Of a stretch of 64,000 nt of DNA, positions 54,917 through 63,294 are shown piece after piece. Within the stretch, counting starts at the first letter, position 1, and each line of letters starts with the position of its first letter. Below the pieces are notes generated by a model. The model had not been told where the DNA came from. It saw only the letters and a program-made list of their open reading frames with translations, and did no database searches. Position numbers and translations under genes: made by a program. Origin of the DNA: Planococcus halotolerans (GTDB lineage Bacteria; Bacillota; Bacilli; Bacillales_A; Planococcaceae); NCBI RefSeq assembly GCF_003289955.1, contig NZ_QLZR01000003.1, forward strand, positions 1 to 64,000. The letters are read 5' to 3'.

Positions 54917-56218
54917 ATGGGTGGAAAGAAAACGCTTACAGTTTTAACATCCGCTTTAGCCGCATCATTGTTATTAACAGCTTGTTCAGGTTCCGGATCT
55001 GAGGATGCTTCTTCAGCATCGGGGGAAACTGAAGTTAAGTTTATGCATTTATGGCCAGAAGGCAGTTCAAAGAAACACTATGACGTTGTAAACGAAATCA
55101 TCGCTGATTTCGAAGCAGAAAATGAAGGCGTTACAATCGACTTGGAAGTTTTGAGTAATGAGCAGTATAAAGATAAATTACGTGTACTATCGACATCAGG
55201 AGATCTTCCGGATGTGGGGATGACATGGGCAGCAGGATTCCTTGAGCCTTATGTCGGCGGCAATATGTTCGCACCGCTTGATGATTTGATCGAAGAAGAA
55301 TTGAGTGACGCATTTGTTCCAGGAACTGCGGAAGCTTATGCACTTGATGGCGCAACTTACGGCTTGCCATTGGAATTGAATATCGTATCACTCTACTATA
55401 ATAATGCAATGTTCGAGGAGCAGGGCTTAGAACCGCCGGCAACTTACGAAGAATTGCTTGAAGTTGTAGATGCATTCAATGAAGAAGGCATTCAGCCGAT
55501 TGCTTTAGGAAACAGAGACGCTTGGACAGGATCTCTTTGGTACATGTACCTGGCAGACCGTCTTGGTGGAGCTGATACATTGAACAAAGCCATTGACCGT
55601 TCAGGATCTTTTGAAGATCCGGCTTTAGTTGAAGCTGCTGCAAAAGTACAGGAACTTGTTGACAGAGACGCGTTTGTAAATGGTTTCAACGGTTTGGCTG
55701 ATGAAGAAGCTAAGTCAATGTTCATGAGCGAACAGGCTCCGATGTACTTGATCGCTACTTGGGATCTTCCGAACTATACAACAAACGAATCAGTGCCACA
55801 GGAATTCAGAGATTCTGTTGATTACATGAACTTCCCGACAGTTGAAGGCGAAGGCGACACGCAAAGCTTTGTCGGCGGCCCTGGAGTTGGGTTGTTTGTA
55901 GCAGAAGAATCTGAAGTAAAAGAAGAAGCGAAAGATTTCGCTGCTTATTTTGTAAAAGCGTGGGGTGAGCAAGCGGTTGAAAAAGCGGGCGTAATCCCGG
56001 CTACTAAAGTGGACGCTGCATCACTTGATCTTCCGCAAATGTACATTGATATTTTGAACGAGTTGAACGGCGCAAGCAACATCACATTGTTCGCTGACGT
56101 TCAAATGAGCCCGGACACGGCGCAAGTTCACTTGGATTCAATCCAGGCGCTGTTCGGCAATGAAATGACGCCTGAAGAGTTCGCGAAAGCGCACGAAGAC
56201 GCGTTGTCAAAAGAATAA
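54917..56218 (+). CDS. Oligosaccharide ABC transporter substrate-binding lipoprotein (probable xylo-oligosaccharide)
   Basis: 433 aa. Signal peptide with lipobox LLLTAC and a Ser/Gly-rich linker. SBP_bac_1 fold: VKFMHLWPEGSSKKHYDVVNEIIADFEAENEGVTIDLEVLSNEQYKDKL, GLPLELNIVSLYYNNAMFEEQGLEPPATYEELLEVV, MFMSEQAPMYLIATWDLPNY, FVGGPGVGLFVAEES. Placed between xylR and xylA with a xyl-type operator, so xylo-oligosaccharides are the likely ligand. GGGGGAG precedes the ATG. Confidence 0.9.
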   Translation: MGGKKTLTVLTSALAASLLLTACSGSGSEDASSASGETEVKFMHLWPEGSSKKHYDVVNEIIADFEAENEGVTIDLEVLSNEQYKDKLRVLSTSGDLPDVGMTWAAGFLEPYVGGNMFAPLDDLIEEELSDAFVPGTAEAYALDGATYGLPLELNIVSLYYNNAMFEEQGLEPPATYEELLEVVDAFNEEGIQPIALGNRDAWTGSLWYMYLADRLGGADTLNKAIDRSGSFEDPALVEAAAKVQELVDRDAFVNGFNGLADEEAKSMFMSEQAPMYLIATWDLPNYTTNESVPQEFRDSVDYMNFPTVEGEGDTQSFVGGPGVGLFVAEESEVKEEAKDFAAYFVKAWGEQAVEKAGVIPATKVDAASLDLPQMYIDILNELNGASNITLFADVQMSPDTAQVHLDSIQALFGNEMTPEEFAKAHEDALSKE

Positions 56219-56317
56219 ATATTACTTGAAGCAGGATTAAATCAGATGAAATGAAAGGGACATATCCTGATTGGCGGATTGTCCCTTTCTATTTTTCAGA
56301 ATATGGGGTTGAATGCT

Positions 56318-57196
56318 ATGAACAAAGTTATGTCCAATAAGCTTCATATCGCTTTATATATTGCACCGGCCCTGTTATTGGTCAGTGTACTGGTGTTTAT
56401 TCCGCTGATTCTTTCCGGCTACTACGGCCTGATGGATTGGGACGGAATCGGCGCAAAAACATTTATCGGTTTGGAAAACTATATTACCGGGATCCAGGAC
56501 AGTAAGTTTTGGGACAGCGCCTTGCATTCATTCCTGCTGGCAGTGTTTTCAACTTTGAGCCTGGCCATCTACCTGGCTGTTTCCATTATTTTGGCTTCTA
56601 AAATAAAAGGCGCAGATTTGCTGAGAAAAATCTATTTGATTCCGATGCTGCTGTCTTCAGTTGCCATCGCTCAGCTTTGGATAAAAGTCTATAACCCATC
56701 AAGCGGTATTTTGAATACATTCCTGCGGTCAATCGGAATCGAGAATCCACCCAACTGGCTGGCTGATCCAACTATCGTATTGTTTGCGATATTCATTCCG
56801 ATCCTATGGCAATATGCGGGATTCTACATATTGATCTATTACGCAGCATTGAAAAATATTCCTGAATCCCTGATTGAAGCGGCGCGCATCGATGGAGCGA
56901 CTCCATTCCAGATTGCTACACGCATCAAATTGCCGCTGATCAAGGAAGTCGTGAGTGTTACCATCGTACTGGCAATTGTCGGTTCATTGAAATACTTCGA
57001 CCTGATTTATGTTATGACTGCCGGCGGACCAAACGGTGCCTCAGAAGTTATGGCATCTTATATGTACAAACTGGCCTTCAATAGTTATAACTTTGGGTAC
57101 GGCAGTGCGATCGGATTCCTGTTGCTGATCATTACGATGGTCGTAACGGTCATTGTCCGCAAAGTGACTGCCACAAAAGAAAGAATCGAGTATTAG
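56318..57196 (+). CDS. Oligosaccharide ABC transporter permease (MalF/UgpA type)
   Basis: 292 aa with six membrane helices. EAA motif SLIEAARIDGATPFQIATRIKLPLIKEV, and MTAGGPNGASEVMASYMYKLAF near the end. ATG 56318 has GGGG upstream; a GTG at 56279 in frame lacks a ribosome site. Second gene of the importer operon. Confidence 0.9.
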   Translation: MNKVMSNKLHIALYIAPALLLVSVLVFIPLILSGYYGLMDWDGIGAKTFIGLENYITGIQDSKFWDSALHSFLLAVFSTLSLAIYLAVSIILASKIKGADLLRKIYLIPMLLSSVAIAQLWIKVYNPSSGILNTFLRSIGIENPPNWLADPTIVLFAIFIPILWQYAGFYILIYYAALKNIPESLIEAARIDGATPFQIATRIKLPLIKEVVSVTIVLAIVGSLKYFDLIYVMTAGGPNGASEVMASYMYKLAFNSYNFGYGSAIGFLLLIITMVVTVIVRKVTATKERIEY

Positions 57197-57211
57197 GAAG
57201 GGGACTTGGGC

Positions 57212-58033
57212 ATGAATCGCATTGGTTATTTTTTTCTTTACCTGGCACTGATCGTGGTGGCGATGTTCCAAATCCTGCCGTTGATCTGGCTGTTCATCTT
57301 CTCGCTGAAGGACAACCGCGAAATTTTCGCCGGTTCTCCGTTCGCTCTTCCGAGTGAATTCCGTTGGGAAAATTATGCGAAGGTCTGGGACGGCGGAATC
57401 GGCGTTTATTTCTTCAATAGTGTCTGGATCACTGTAGTGGCCATCATCTTGACGGTGCTGTTCGCCAGCATGGCGACATTTGCCATCACCCGCATGAGAT
57501 GGAAACTGAGCGGTTTGGTATTGGGCCTCTTCATGATCGGCCTGATGATTCCGATCCACTCTGCATTGATTCCGCTGTACAGCATGTTTATGGGCGTGGG
57601 GATGATCGATAATCCGTGGTCAATCGTGCTGACTTATACAGCGTATAATCTGCCGATCACCATGATGATACTGCTTGGCTTCTATTACACTTTGCCGAAG
57701 GAAGTCGAAGAAGCGGCCATTATCGACGGCTGTTCGATCCACCGGATGTTTTTCCGTATCATCCTGCCGATGACGACACCGGTCATGGCGACCACTGTGG
57801 TCATCAATATGATCTACAACTGGAACGAGTTTGTTTTCGTCAATACCTTTATCAGTTCTGAAAAATACAAGACACTGACTGTCGGTATCCAGAACTTTAT
57901 CGGCCAATACATGACGGACTGGGGCGCAATCGGCGCGACATTGATCATCAGTGTACTGCCAATTATCATCGCGTTCATCTTCTTCAGCAATAAAGTCGTT
58001 GAAGGGATCTCGTCGAGTGCGGTTAAGGGTTAA
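57212..58033 (+). CDS. Oligosaccharide ABC transporter permease (MalG/UgpE type)
   Basis: 273 aa with six membrane helices. EAA motif EVEEAAIIDGCSIHRMFFRIILPMTTPVMATT. ATG 57212 has AAGGGG upstream; a TTG at 57206 is in frame. Third gene of the importer; the ATPase is probably the MsmX-like protein at 63295 or 39861. Confidence 0.9.
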   Translation: MNRIGYFFLYLALIVVAMFQILPLIWLFIFSLKDNREIFAGSPFALPSEFRWENYAKVWDGGIGVYFFNSVWITVVAIILTVLFASMATFAITRMRWKLSGLVLGLFMIGLMIPIHSALIPLYSMFMGVGMIDNPWSIVLTYTAYNLPITMMILLGFYYTLPKEVEEAAIIDGCSIHRMFFRIILPMTTPVMATTVVINMIYNWNEFVFVNTFISSEKYKTLTVGIQNFIGQYMTDWGAIGATLIISVLPIIIAFIFFSNKVVEGISSSAVKG

Positions 58034-58082
58034 TGAAAAGAGTTCCGCCATCTGAAAATCGGTGGCGGGGCGCTGACAATAG

Positions 58083-58125
58083 AAAAGCTTCCCCTTTGAG
58101 AAAAATCTCGCAGGAGAAGCTTTTT
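58083..58125. terminator. Bidirectional terminator after the importer genes
   Basis: AAAAGCTTC pairs with GAAGCTTTT (via GAGAAGCTTTTT) and an inner GAGA/TCTC pair. Faces the convergent YesL gene. Confidence 0.75.
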
Positions 58126-58140
58126 GTTTATCATGAGCGG

Positions 58141-58764
58141 TCAGCCTTCCATTTCGGCACCGGTTTTATTGACCCGGTTGAAGGAGCGGAGGGCGAGCCA
58201 CATGATGATGTATGAAAATGAACTGCCGCCGAAAATGACGGCCAGCGCCGGTACAGTCTGCATGATGACAGCCAGCGATCCGAGGCAGATGAAAATGAGC
58301 AACGTGTTGATCGGATTGATGAGCATGATGAAAAATGCGTTTTTGATGACCTGTCCGACTTTTATGTCGAAATGGACGAATGTCGGGAACAGATAAAACA
58401 AATACATCAGAAACAGCAGCATAAAGGCGAACAAGGGAATATACGTCCAGGACAGATCTGCTGAGCTGGTCTGGATATAGAAAATATCAAGGGCGATAAA
58501 GGCGGCAATTGCTGTCACGAATAACCCGAGTAAATTGCTTTTCACAAAATCGCGCCGGTAATATTGCCAGAAAGCCGGAAACACGGGCTTGCCGGTATCA
58601 CCGCGCAGCCAGTCCCGGCAAACAGCGAACATCGCGATTGTGGCGGGATAGAACCCAAGCAGGACGCCGCCAAGCAAAGTAAACAGGATCCAAAGCAAAT
58701 TGACGTAGGCAAAACGAGTGACCCATTCAAGAACATTATAGATAAAACCGCTGGTTGAATTCAT
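58141..58764 (-). CDS. YesL family membrane protein (DUF624), second copy
   Basis: 207 aa with five or six hydrophobic helices. SGFIYNVLEWVTRFAYVNLLWILFTLLGGVLLGFYPATIAMFAVCRDWLRGD is the DUF624 N-terminal part. It resembles the YesL protein at 35064 in layout but is shorter at the C-terminus. Convergent with the importer genes and preceded by repeat elements. AAGGATGG precedes the ATG. Function unknown; both importer operons here have one. Confidence 0.85.
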   Translation of the reverse strand: MNSTSGFIYNVLEWVTRFAYVNLLWILFTLLGGVLLGFYPATIAMFAVCRDWLRGDTGKPVFPAFWQYYRRDFVKSNLLGLFVTAIAAFIALDIFYIQTSSADLSWTYIPLFAFMLLFLMYLFYLFPTFVHFDIKVGQVIKNAFFIMLINPINTLLIFICLGSLAVIMQTVPALAVIFGGSSFSYIIMWLALRSFNRVNKTGAEMEG

Positions 58765-58832
58765 ATATTGACCATCCTTATCAGTTAGTAACTTTTTATA
58801 ACCGCTTCGGCGCTTAGGACAGTGCGAAGATT

Positions 58833-58860
58833 ATGCTCCTGCGCCCTGCTCGTCGCAAAG
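58833..58860. repeat. Partial family 1 repeat core
   Basis: ATGCTCCTGCGCCCTGCTCG and TCGCAAAG match the inverted family 1 core with an internal deletion of about eight bases. It stands outside the family 2 element that follows at 58973. Confidence 0.6.
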
Positions 58861-58972
58861 GATGCGCCATCTTCGTATGGCGAACCTTGCCTCCCGCAAT
58901 AAGCCGAGAAGAGCACTCGTCTTATTGCTCCGGCCAGTCCGGAGACGCGCCAGCGCTAATTGACTTCTCTAA

Positions 58973-59134
58973 GATATGGAGCAAAACAGCGTAGACTCCC
59001 AGGGGATTAGAAACAGAGTTGGTTTACCAACGCTGTTTCGAGCGAAGTGCTGAGATCCACTCGGGCGAAGGTTACTGAGTCCGAGTTAGCTCAGTGCAAG
59101 CCCCCAGGAAAGCGCAGCTGTTTTGCGGAATATC
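58973..59134. repeat. Dispersed repeat, family 2, copy D
   Basis: Ends GATATGGAGCAAAACAGC and GCTGTTTTGCGGAATATC are imperfect inverted repeats nearly equal to those at 29061-29202. The right 45 bp is also shared. The inside differs from copy B and has a hairpin GTTGGTTTACCAAC. No coding potential. Confidence 0.8.
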
Positions 59135-59202
59135 GACTTATTAAGAAATTTAGATCACTAGCAAACTATACCTTTTTTCATTATCTTACACTATCATTCT
59201 AA

Positions 59203-59228
59203 ACTTTGTTTAACTAATGGACAAACTA
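59203..59228. promoter_or_regulatory. Candidate XylR operator before xylA
   Basis: TTTGTTTAACTAATGGACAA followed by ACTA has the inverted-repeat character of xyl operators (TTTGTTT ... ACAAACTAA) and matches 54812-54837 at 21 of 26 positions. It covers the -35 of the xylA promoter. Confidence 0.7.
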
Positions 59229-59246
59229 ATTTGAAATTGCTATAAT
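59218..59246 (+). promoter_or_regulatory. xylA-xylB promoter
   Basis: TGGACA (59218-59223), 17 bp and a perfect TATAAT (59241-59246), about 80 bp before xylA. A cre-like word TGAAAGCCTTTTCA (59252-59265, one mismatch) lies at the expected transcription start. Confidence 0.75.
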
Positions 59247-59327
59247 CGTGATGAAAGCCTTTTCATTACATAAACAAATCAGCACTCAATCAACAATAAA
59301 ATAACAATACAGTTGGAGGTACATACA

Positions 59328-60650
59328 ATGGCTTATTTCCCGAATATCGAAAAAATTAAATTTGAAGGTGCTTCTTCAAAAAATCCATACGCGTTCAAAT
59401 TCTACAACCCGGAACAACAGGTCGGCGGCAAGTCGATGGAAGAAACTCTGCGCTACGCAGTTTCTTACTGGCATACATTCACAATGGACGGGTCTGATCC
59501 GTTCGGCGCGGGCAGCATGATCCGCAATTGGGACAAATACGACGGCATGGATCTTGCGAAAGCGCGCGTTGAAGCTTCTTTCGAGTTCTACAACAAGATT
59601 GATGTACCATTCTTCTGCTTCCACGATATCGATATCGCACCGGAAGGCAGCAACTTGCGTGAATCCAATAAAAACCTCGATGAAATCGTCGGCATGATTA
59701 AAGAATACATGAAAGACAGCAAAGCGAAATTGCTTTGGAATACGGCTAACAACTTCACACACCCACGCTTTGTGCACGGGGCAGCATCATCAAGCAACGC
59801 GGATGTATTCGCTTATTCAGCGGCAAAAGTGAAAAAAGGACTTGAAATCGGTAAAGAGCTTGGCGCAGAAAACTATGTTTTCTGGGGCGGCCGTGAAGGT
59901 TACGAAACGCTATTGAACACGAATATGAAACTGGAGATGGACAACCTTGGCCGCTTCTATCATATGGCAGTTGATTACGCGAAGGAAATCGGCTTTGACG
60001 GCCAATTCCTGATCGAACCAAAACCGAAAGAACCGACAACTCACCAATACGATTACGATGTAGCGACTGCTCATGCATTCCTGCAAAGTTACGGCTTGGC
60101 TGACCGTTTCAAGTTCAATATCGAAGCAAACCACGCAACGCTTGCGGGTCACACATTCGAACATGAGCTTCATTATGCGCGTATCAACAATATGCTTGGT
60201 TCGGTCGATGCCAACCAAGGCGATCCGCTTCTGGGATGGGATACAGACGAATTCCCGACAGATCTTTGGTCTACAACACTTGCGATGTATGAAATCCTCC
60301 AAAACGGCGGACTTGGCCGCGGCGGCTTGAACTTCGACGCCAAAGTAAGACGCGGTTCATTTGAACAGGAAGATTTGTTCCATGCGCATATTGCAGGAAT
60401 GGACGCATTTGCGGTCGGCCTGACTGTAGCACAGCAATTGATCGATGATAAAGTGCTTGAAAACATTGTCAGCAACCGTTATCAGACATATACAGAAGGC
60501 ATTGGCCTTGATATTGTCAACGGCAAAACTGATTTCCACAAGCTTGAGGAACACGCTTTCGGCTTAACGGATATCAAACAGACTTCAGGCCGCCTGGAGC
60601 AAATCAAATCGACTATCAACCAATATTTATTGCAGGCTTTCGCCAAATAA
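59328..60650 (+). CDS. xylA: Xylose isomerase
   Basis: 440 aa class II xylose isomerase, converting D-xylose to D-xylulose with two divalent metals. [15 protein letters not shown] holds the catalytic His and Asp; [49 protein letters not shown] and [22 protein letters not shown] contain the metal ligands. ATG 59328 has GGAGG upstream; a TTG at 59313 is in frame but unlikely. First gene of xylA-xylB under the XylR/cre promoter. Confidence 0.97.
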   Translation: MAYFPNIEKIKFEGASSKNPYAFKFYNPEQQVGGKSMEETLRYAVSYWHTFTMDGSDPFGAGSMIRNWDKYDGMDLAKARVEASFEFYNKIDVPFFCFHDIDIAPEGSNLRESNKNLDEIVGMIKEYMKDSKAKLLWNTANNFTHPRFVHGAASSSNADVFAYSAAKVKKGLEIGKELGAENYVFWGGREGYETLLNTNMKLEMDNLGRFYHMAVDYAKEIGFDGQFLIEPKPKEPTTHQYDYDVATAHAFLQSYGLADRFKFNIEANHATLAGHTFEHELHYARINNMLGSVDANQGDPLLGWDTDEFPTDLWSTTLAMYEILQNGGLGRGGLNFDAKVRRGSFEQEDLFHAHIAGMDAFAVGLTVAQQLIDDKVLENIVSNRYQTYTEGIGLDIVNGKTDFHKLEEHAFGLTDIKQTSGRLEQIKSTINQYLLQAFAK

Positions 60651-60680
60651 GGATTTTTTGATGCTAGGAGCGCTGGAGCT

Positions 60681-62180
60681 ATGAAATATGTAATCGGTGT
60701 GGATTTAGGGACAAGTGCAGTAAAGATTTTATTGGTCAGCCAGCAGGGTGAAGTGGTGCAGACCGTTTCAAAGGCGTATCCTTTATTTCACGAAAAAACG
60801 GGATACAGTGAACAGAATCCAGAAGACTGGGTGACTGGAACGATTGCCGGTCTTCAGGAGCTGCTGCAGAATTTCAGCGGCGCACCGGAAGACATCGAAG
60901 GCATCAGTTTTTCAGGACAGATGCACGGACTTGTGCTGCTGGATGGCAGCAATGAAGTCTTGCGCCCGGCGATTCTGTGGAATGATACCCGCACAACCGC
61001 TGAATGCAAAAAAATAGTTGAGACTGTCGGGCAGGAACGCCTGCTTGAAATAACGAAGAACCCGGCTTTGGAAGGCTTTACTCTGCCGAAAATCCTGTGG
61101 GTGAAAGAATACGAACCGGAAATATTCAATAAAGCACAGTCATTCGTATTGCCGAAAGATTATTTGCGCTACCGGATGACCGGTGAACTCCATATGGAAT
61201 ATTCCGATGCGGCGGGAACGCTGCTATTGGATATTTCGAAACAGCAATGGAGCACAGAAATATGTGAACTATTGGACCTCGACCCGAATATTTGTCCGCC
61301 GCTGCTTGATTCGCATGCGGAAGTCGGAACGTTGACGGCGGAATTCGCTGAACAATCCGGTCTGGCACAGACGACCCGCGTTTTTGCAGGCGGTGCCGAT
61401 AATGCATGCGGCGCTATCGGTTCAGGGATTCTGGAAGATGGAAAAACATTGTGCAGCATCGGAACTTCCGGTGTAGTGCTGTCTTATGAAGCAAGTGATG
61501 ATAAAGAGTTCGGCGGCAAGGTGCATTATTTCAATCATGCGGCGCCGAATGCCTTTTATACGATGGGCGTTACACTGGCAGCAGGATACAGCCTGACCTG
61601 GTTCAAGGACGTTTTCGCTGCAGGCGAATCGTTTGATGAATTATTGGCTGAAGTCGGAACGGTTCCCGCTGGTTCAAACGGGTTATTGTTCACGCCTTAT
61701 TTAGTCGGGGAACGCACACCGCATGCGGATGCGTCAATCCGCGCCAGCTTTATCGGCATGGACAGTTCGCATCAGCGCAAAGATTTCGTACGCGCTGTAC
61801 TGGAAGGAATCACGTTTTCACTGAACGAGTCGATTGCGATTTTCCGTGACAGCGGCAAGCACATCGACACGATCGTTTCAATCGGCGGCGGTGCGCAAAA
61901 CGAAGACTGGCTGCAGATGCAGGCGGATATCTTCAACGCTACAATCGTCCGGCTGAAAAGTGAACAGGGGCCTGGAATGGGAGCGGCCATGCTTGCGGCG
62001 TTCGGCTGCGGCTGGTTCCATTCGCTGCAGGCGTGCGCGGATGTTTTCCTGGAAGAAGGAAAACAGTTTACGCCAGACCCTGCCAACGTGGAGCAATACG
62101 AAAAACTGTTTGCGGTATATACTGAAGTGTATGGCCAAACAAAAGAACTTAATGAAAAATTAGTGGCTTTCCGAAAGTGA
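60681..62180 (+). CDS. xylB: Xylulokinase
   Basis: 499 aa FGGY-family kinase that phosphorylates D-xylulose to xylulose 5-phosphate for the pentose phosphate pathway. GVDLGTSAVKILLV at the N-terminus, GISFSGQMHGLVLLD, the AILWNDTRT motif, GGADNACGAIGSGI and IGGGAQNEDWLQMQADIFN are typical of XylB. It lies 30 bp after xylA on the same transcript; a terminator follows. Confidence 0.97.
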   Translation: MKYVIGVDLGTSAVKILLVSQQGEVVQTVSKAYPLFHEKTGYSEQNPEDWVTGTIAGLQELLQNFSGAPEDIEGISFSGQMHGLVLLDGSNEVLRPAILWNDTRTTAECKKIVETVGQERLLEITKNPALEGFTLPKILWVKEYEPEIFNKAQSFVLPKDYLRYRMTGELHMEYSDAAGTLLLDISKQQWSTEICELLDLDPNICPPLLDSHAEVGTLTAEFAEQSGLAQTTRVFAGGADNACGAIGSGILEDGKTLCSIGTSGVVLSYEASDDKEFGGKVHYFNHAAPNAFYTMGVTLAAGYSLTWFKDVFAAGESFDELLAEVGTVPAGSNGLLFTPYLVGERTPHADASIRASFIGMDSSHQRKDFVRAVLEGITFSLNESIAIFRDSGKHIDTIVSIGGGAQNEDWLQMQADIFNATIVRLKSEQGPGMGAAMLAAFGCGWFHSLQACADVFLEEGKQFTPDPANVEQYEKLFAVYTEVYGQTKELNEKLVAFRK

Positions 62181-62190
62181 ATCATTGAAT

Positions 62191-62225
62191 AAGAGTCTCA
62201 ACTATTCGGTTGAGGCTCTTCTTTG
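62191..62225 (+). terminator. Terminator after xylB
   Basis: AAGAGTCTCAAC pairs with GTTGAGGCTCTT (one G-U or mismatch) and is followed by CTTTG; the T-run is short, so read-through to the next gene is possible. Confidence 0.7.
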
Positions 62226-62260
62226 CAAAATTGATGGACCATCAAACAAGGGAGCGTGGA

Positions 62261-63247
62261 ATGATGAATTATCGGCAAATCGGCAGTACAGATCTGAAAG
62301 TAAGCGAATTGAGTTTTGGAACCTGGGCAATCGGCGGTTCGTGGGGCAGCACGAAGGATGAGGAATCTCTTCGCGGACTGGACCGTGCGATGGATGCGGG
62401 CGTAAACTTTTTCGATACAGCAGACGTATACGGAGACGGGCATGCGGAAGAACTTTTGGCGAAAGCGACAAAAGGCAAGCATGACGAAATCCATATCGCG
62501 ACGAAATTTGCTCGCGCTGGCGATATTCATGATCCAAAGACCTATTCACTGGAAAGCGTCAGCCAATACGCGGAAAACAGCTTGAAACGGCTGGGCCGTG
62601 AACAGATCGATCTGTTCCAGATCCATTGTCCGCCGATTGAAATTCTGCGTGATGGCCAGGTGTTTGAAGTGCTTGACCGTTTGAAGGAACAAGGCAAAAT
62701 CCGCTATTACGGCGTCAGCGTCGAAACGGTGGAAGAAGGGCTCTTGTGCATGGAAAACCCGAACGTCAGCAGCTTGCAGGTGATTTTTAATTTATTCCGC
62801 CAGAAACCGGCAACGGAACTTTTCCCGGCAGCAGCTGAAAGGAATGTCGGCATCTTGGCGCGCGTGCCGTTGGCAAGTGGTTTATTGACTGGGAAATTCA
62901 AGAAAAACGCCGAATTCGAAGAAGACGACCACCGCAACTTCAACCGCGACGGCCAGGCGTTCAACGTAGGCGAAACGTTTGCGGGACTGGAATTCAATAA
63001 AGGCGTGGAATTGGCCGATAAATTATCGTGGATTGCAGAAGGCAGAGGCAATATGACTCAGGCATCCCTCAAGTGGATCCTGGAGCACGAAGCGGTTTCG
63101 TCCGTAATACCGGGCTTTAAGACAGTGGCGCAAGTCGAAGACAATCTGCAGGCATTGAACGCGTCAGCTTACAGCGCTGAAGAAATGAAGAAAATCGAAC
63201 AGTTCTATAAAGAAGAAGTGGCGGCTAATATTAGAGGACCATACTAA
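62261..63247 (+). CDS. Aldo/keto reductase
   Basis: 328 aa TIM-barrel NADPH oxidoreductase of the AKR family. VSELSFGTWAIGGSWG, the active-site DTADVYGDGHAEELLAKA (Asp and Tyr), the catalytic Lys in IATKFAR, IDLFQIHCPP with the catalytic His, and ILEHEAVSSVIPGFKTVAQVEDNL at the cofactor end. ATG 62261 or 62264 is the start, with AAGGGA upstream; an earlier frame start at 62210 lies in the xylB terminator. It sits between xylB and the MsmX-like gene and might act on xylose or another aldose, but the substrate is not evident. Confidence 0.88.
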   Translation: MMNYRQIGSTDLKVSELSFGTWAIGGSWGSTKDEESLRGLDRAMDAGVNFFDTADVYGDGHAEELLAKATKGKHDEIHIATKFARAGDIHDPKTYSLESVSQYAENSLKRLGREQIDLFQIHCPPIEILRDGQVFEVLDRLKEQGKIRYYGVSVETVEEGLLCMENPNVSSLQVIFNLFRQKPATELFPAAAERNVGILARVPLASGLLTGKFKKNAEFEEDDHRNFNRDGQAFNVGETFAGLEFNKGVELADKLSWIAEGRGNMTQASLKWILEHEAVSSVIPGFKTVAQVEDNLQALNASAYSAEEMKKIEQFYKEEVAANIRGPY

Positions 63248-63294
63248 GTATTCACTAATAGACGTTAAGGCAATACATATTCGGAGGGATGAAA

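Noticed and set aside
57041-57559. Minus-strand frame of 172 codons opposite the permease genes
   Set aside because: Composition is typical of an antisense frame of a membrane protein (His, Asp, Gln rich), with no motif.
59087-59134. tRNA-like TTAGCTCAGTGCAAGC segment inside the family 2 repeat
   Set aside because: It looks like a tRNA D arm, but no acceptor, anticodon or T arm can be folded around it; the same segment recurs in the other repeat copy.
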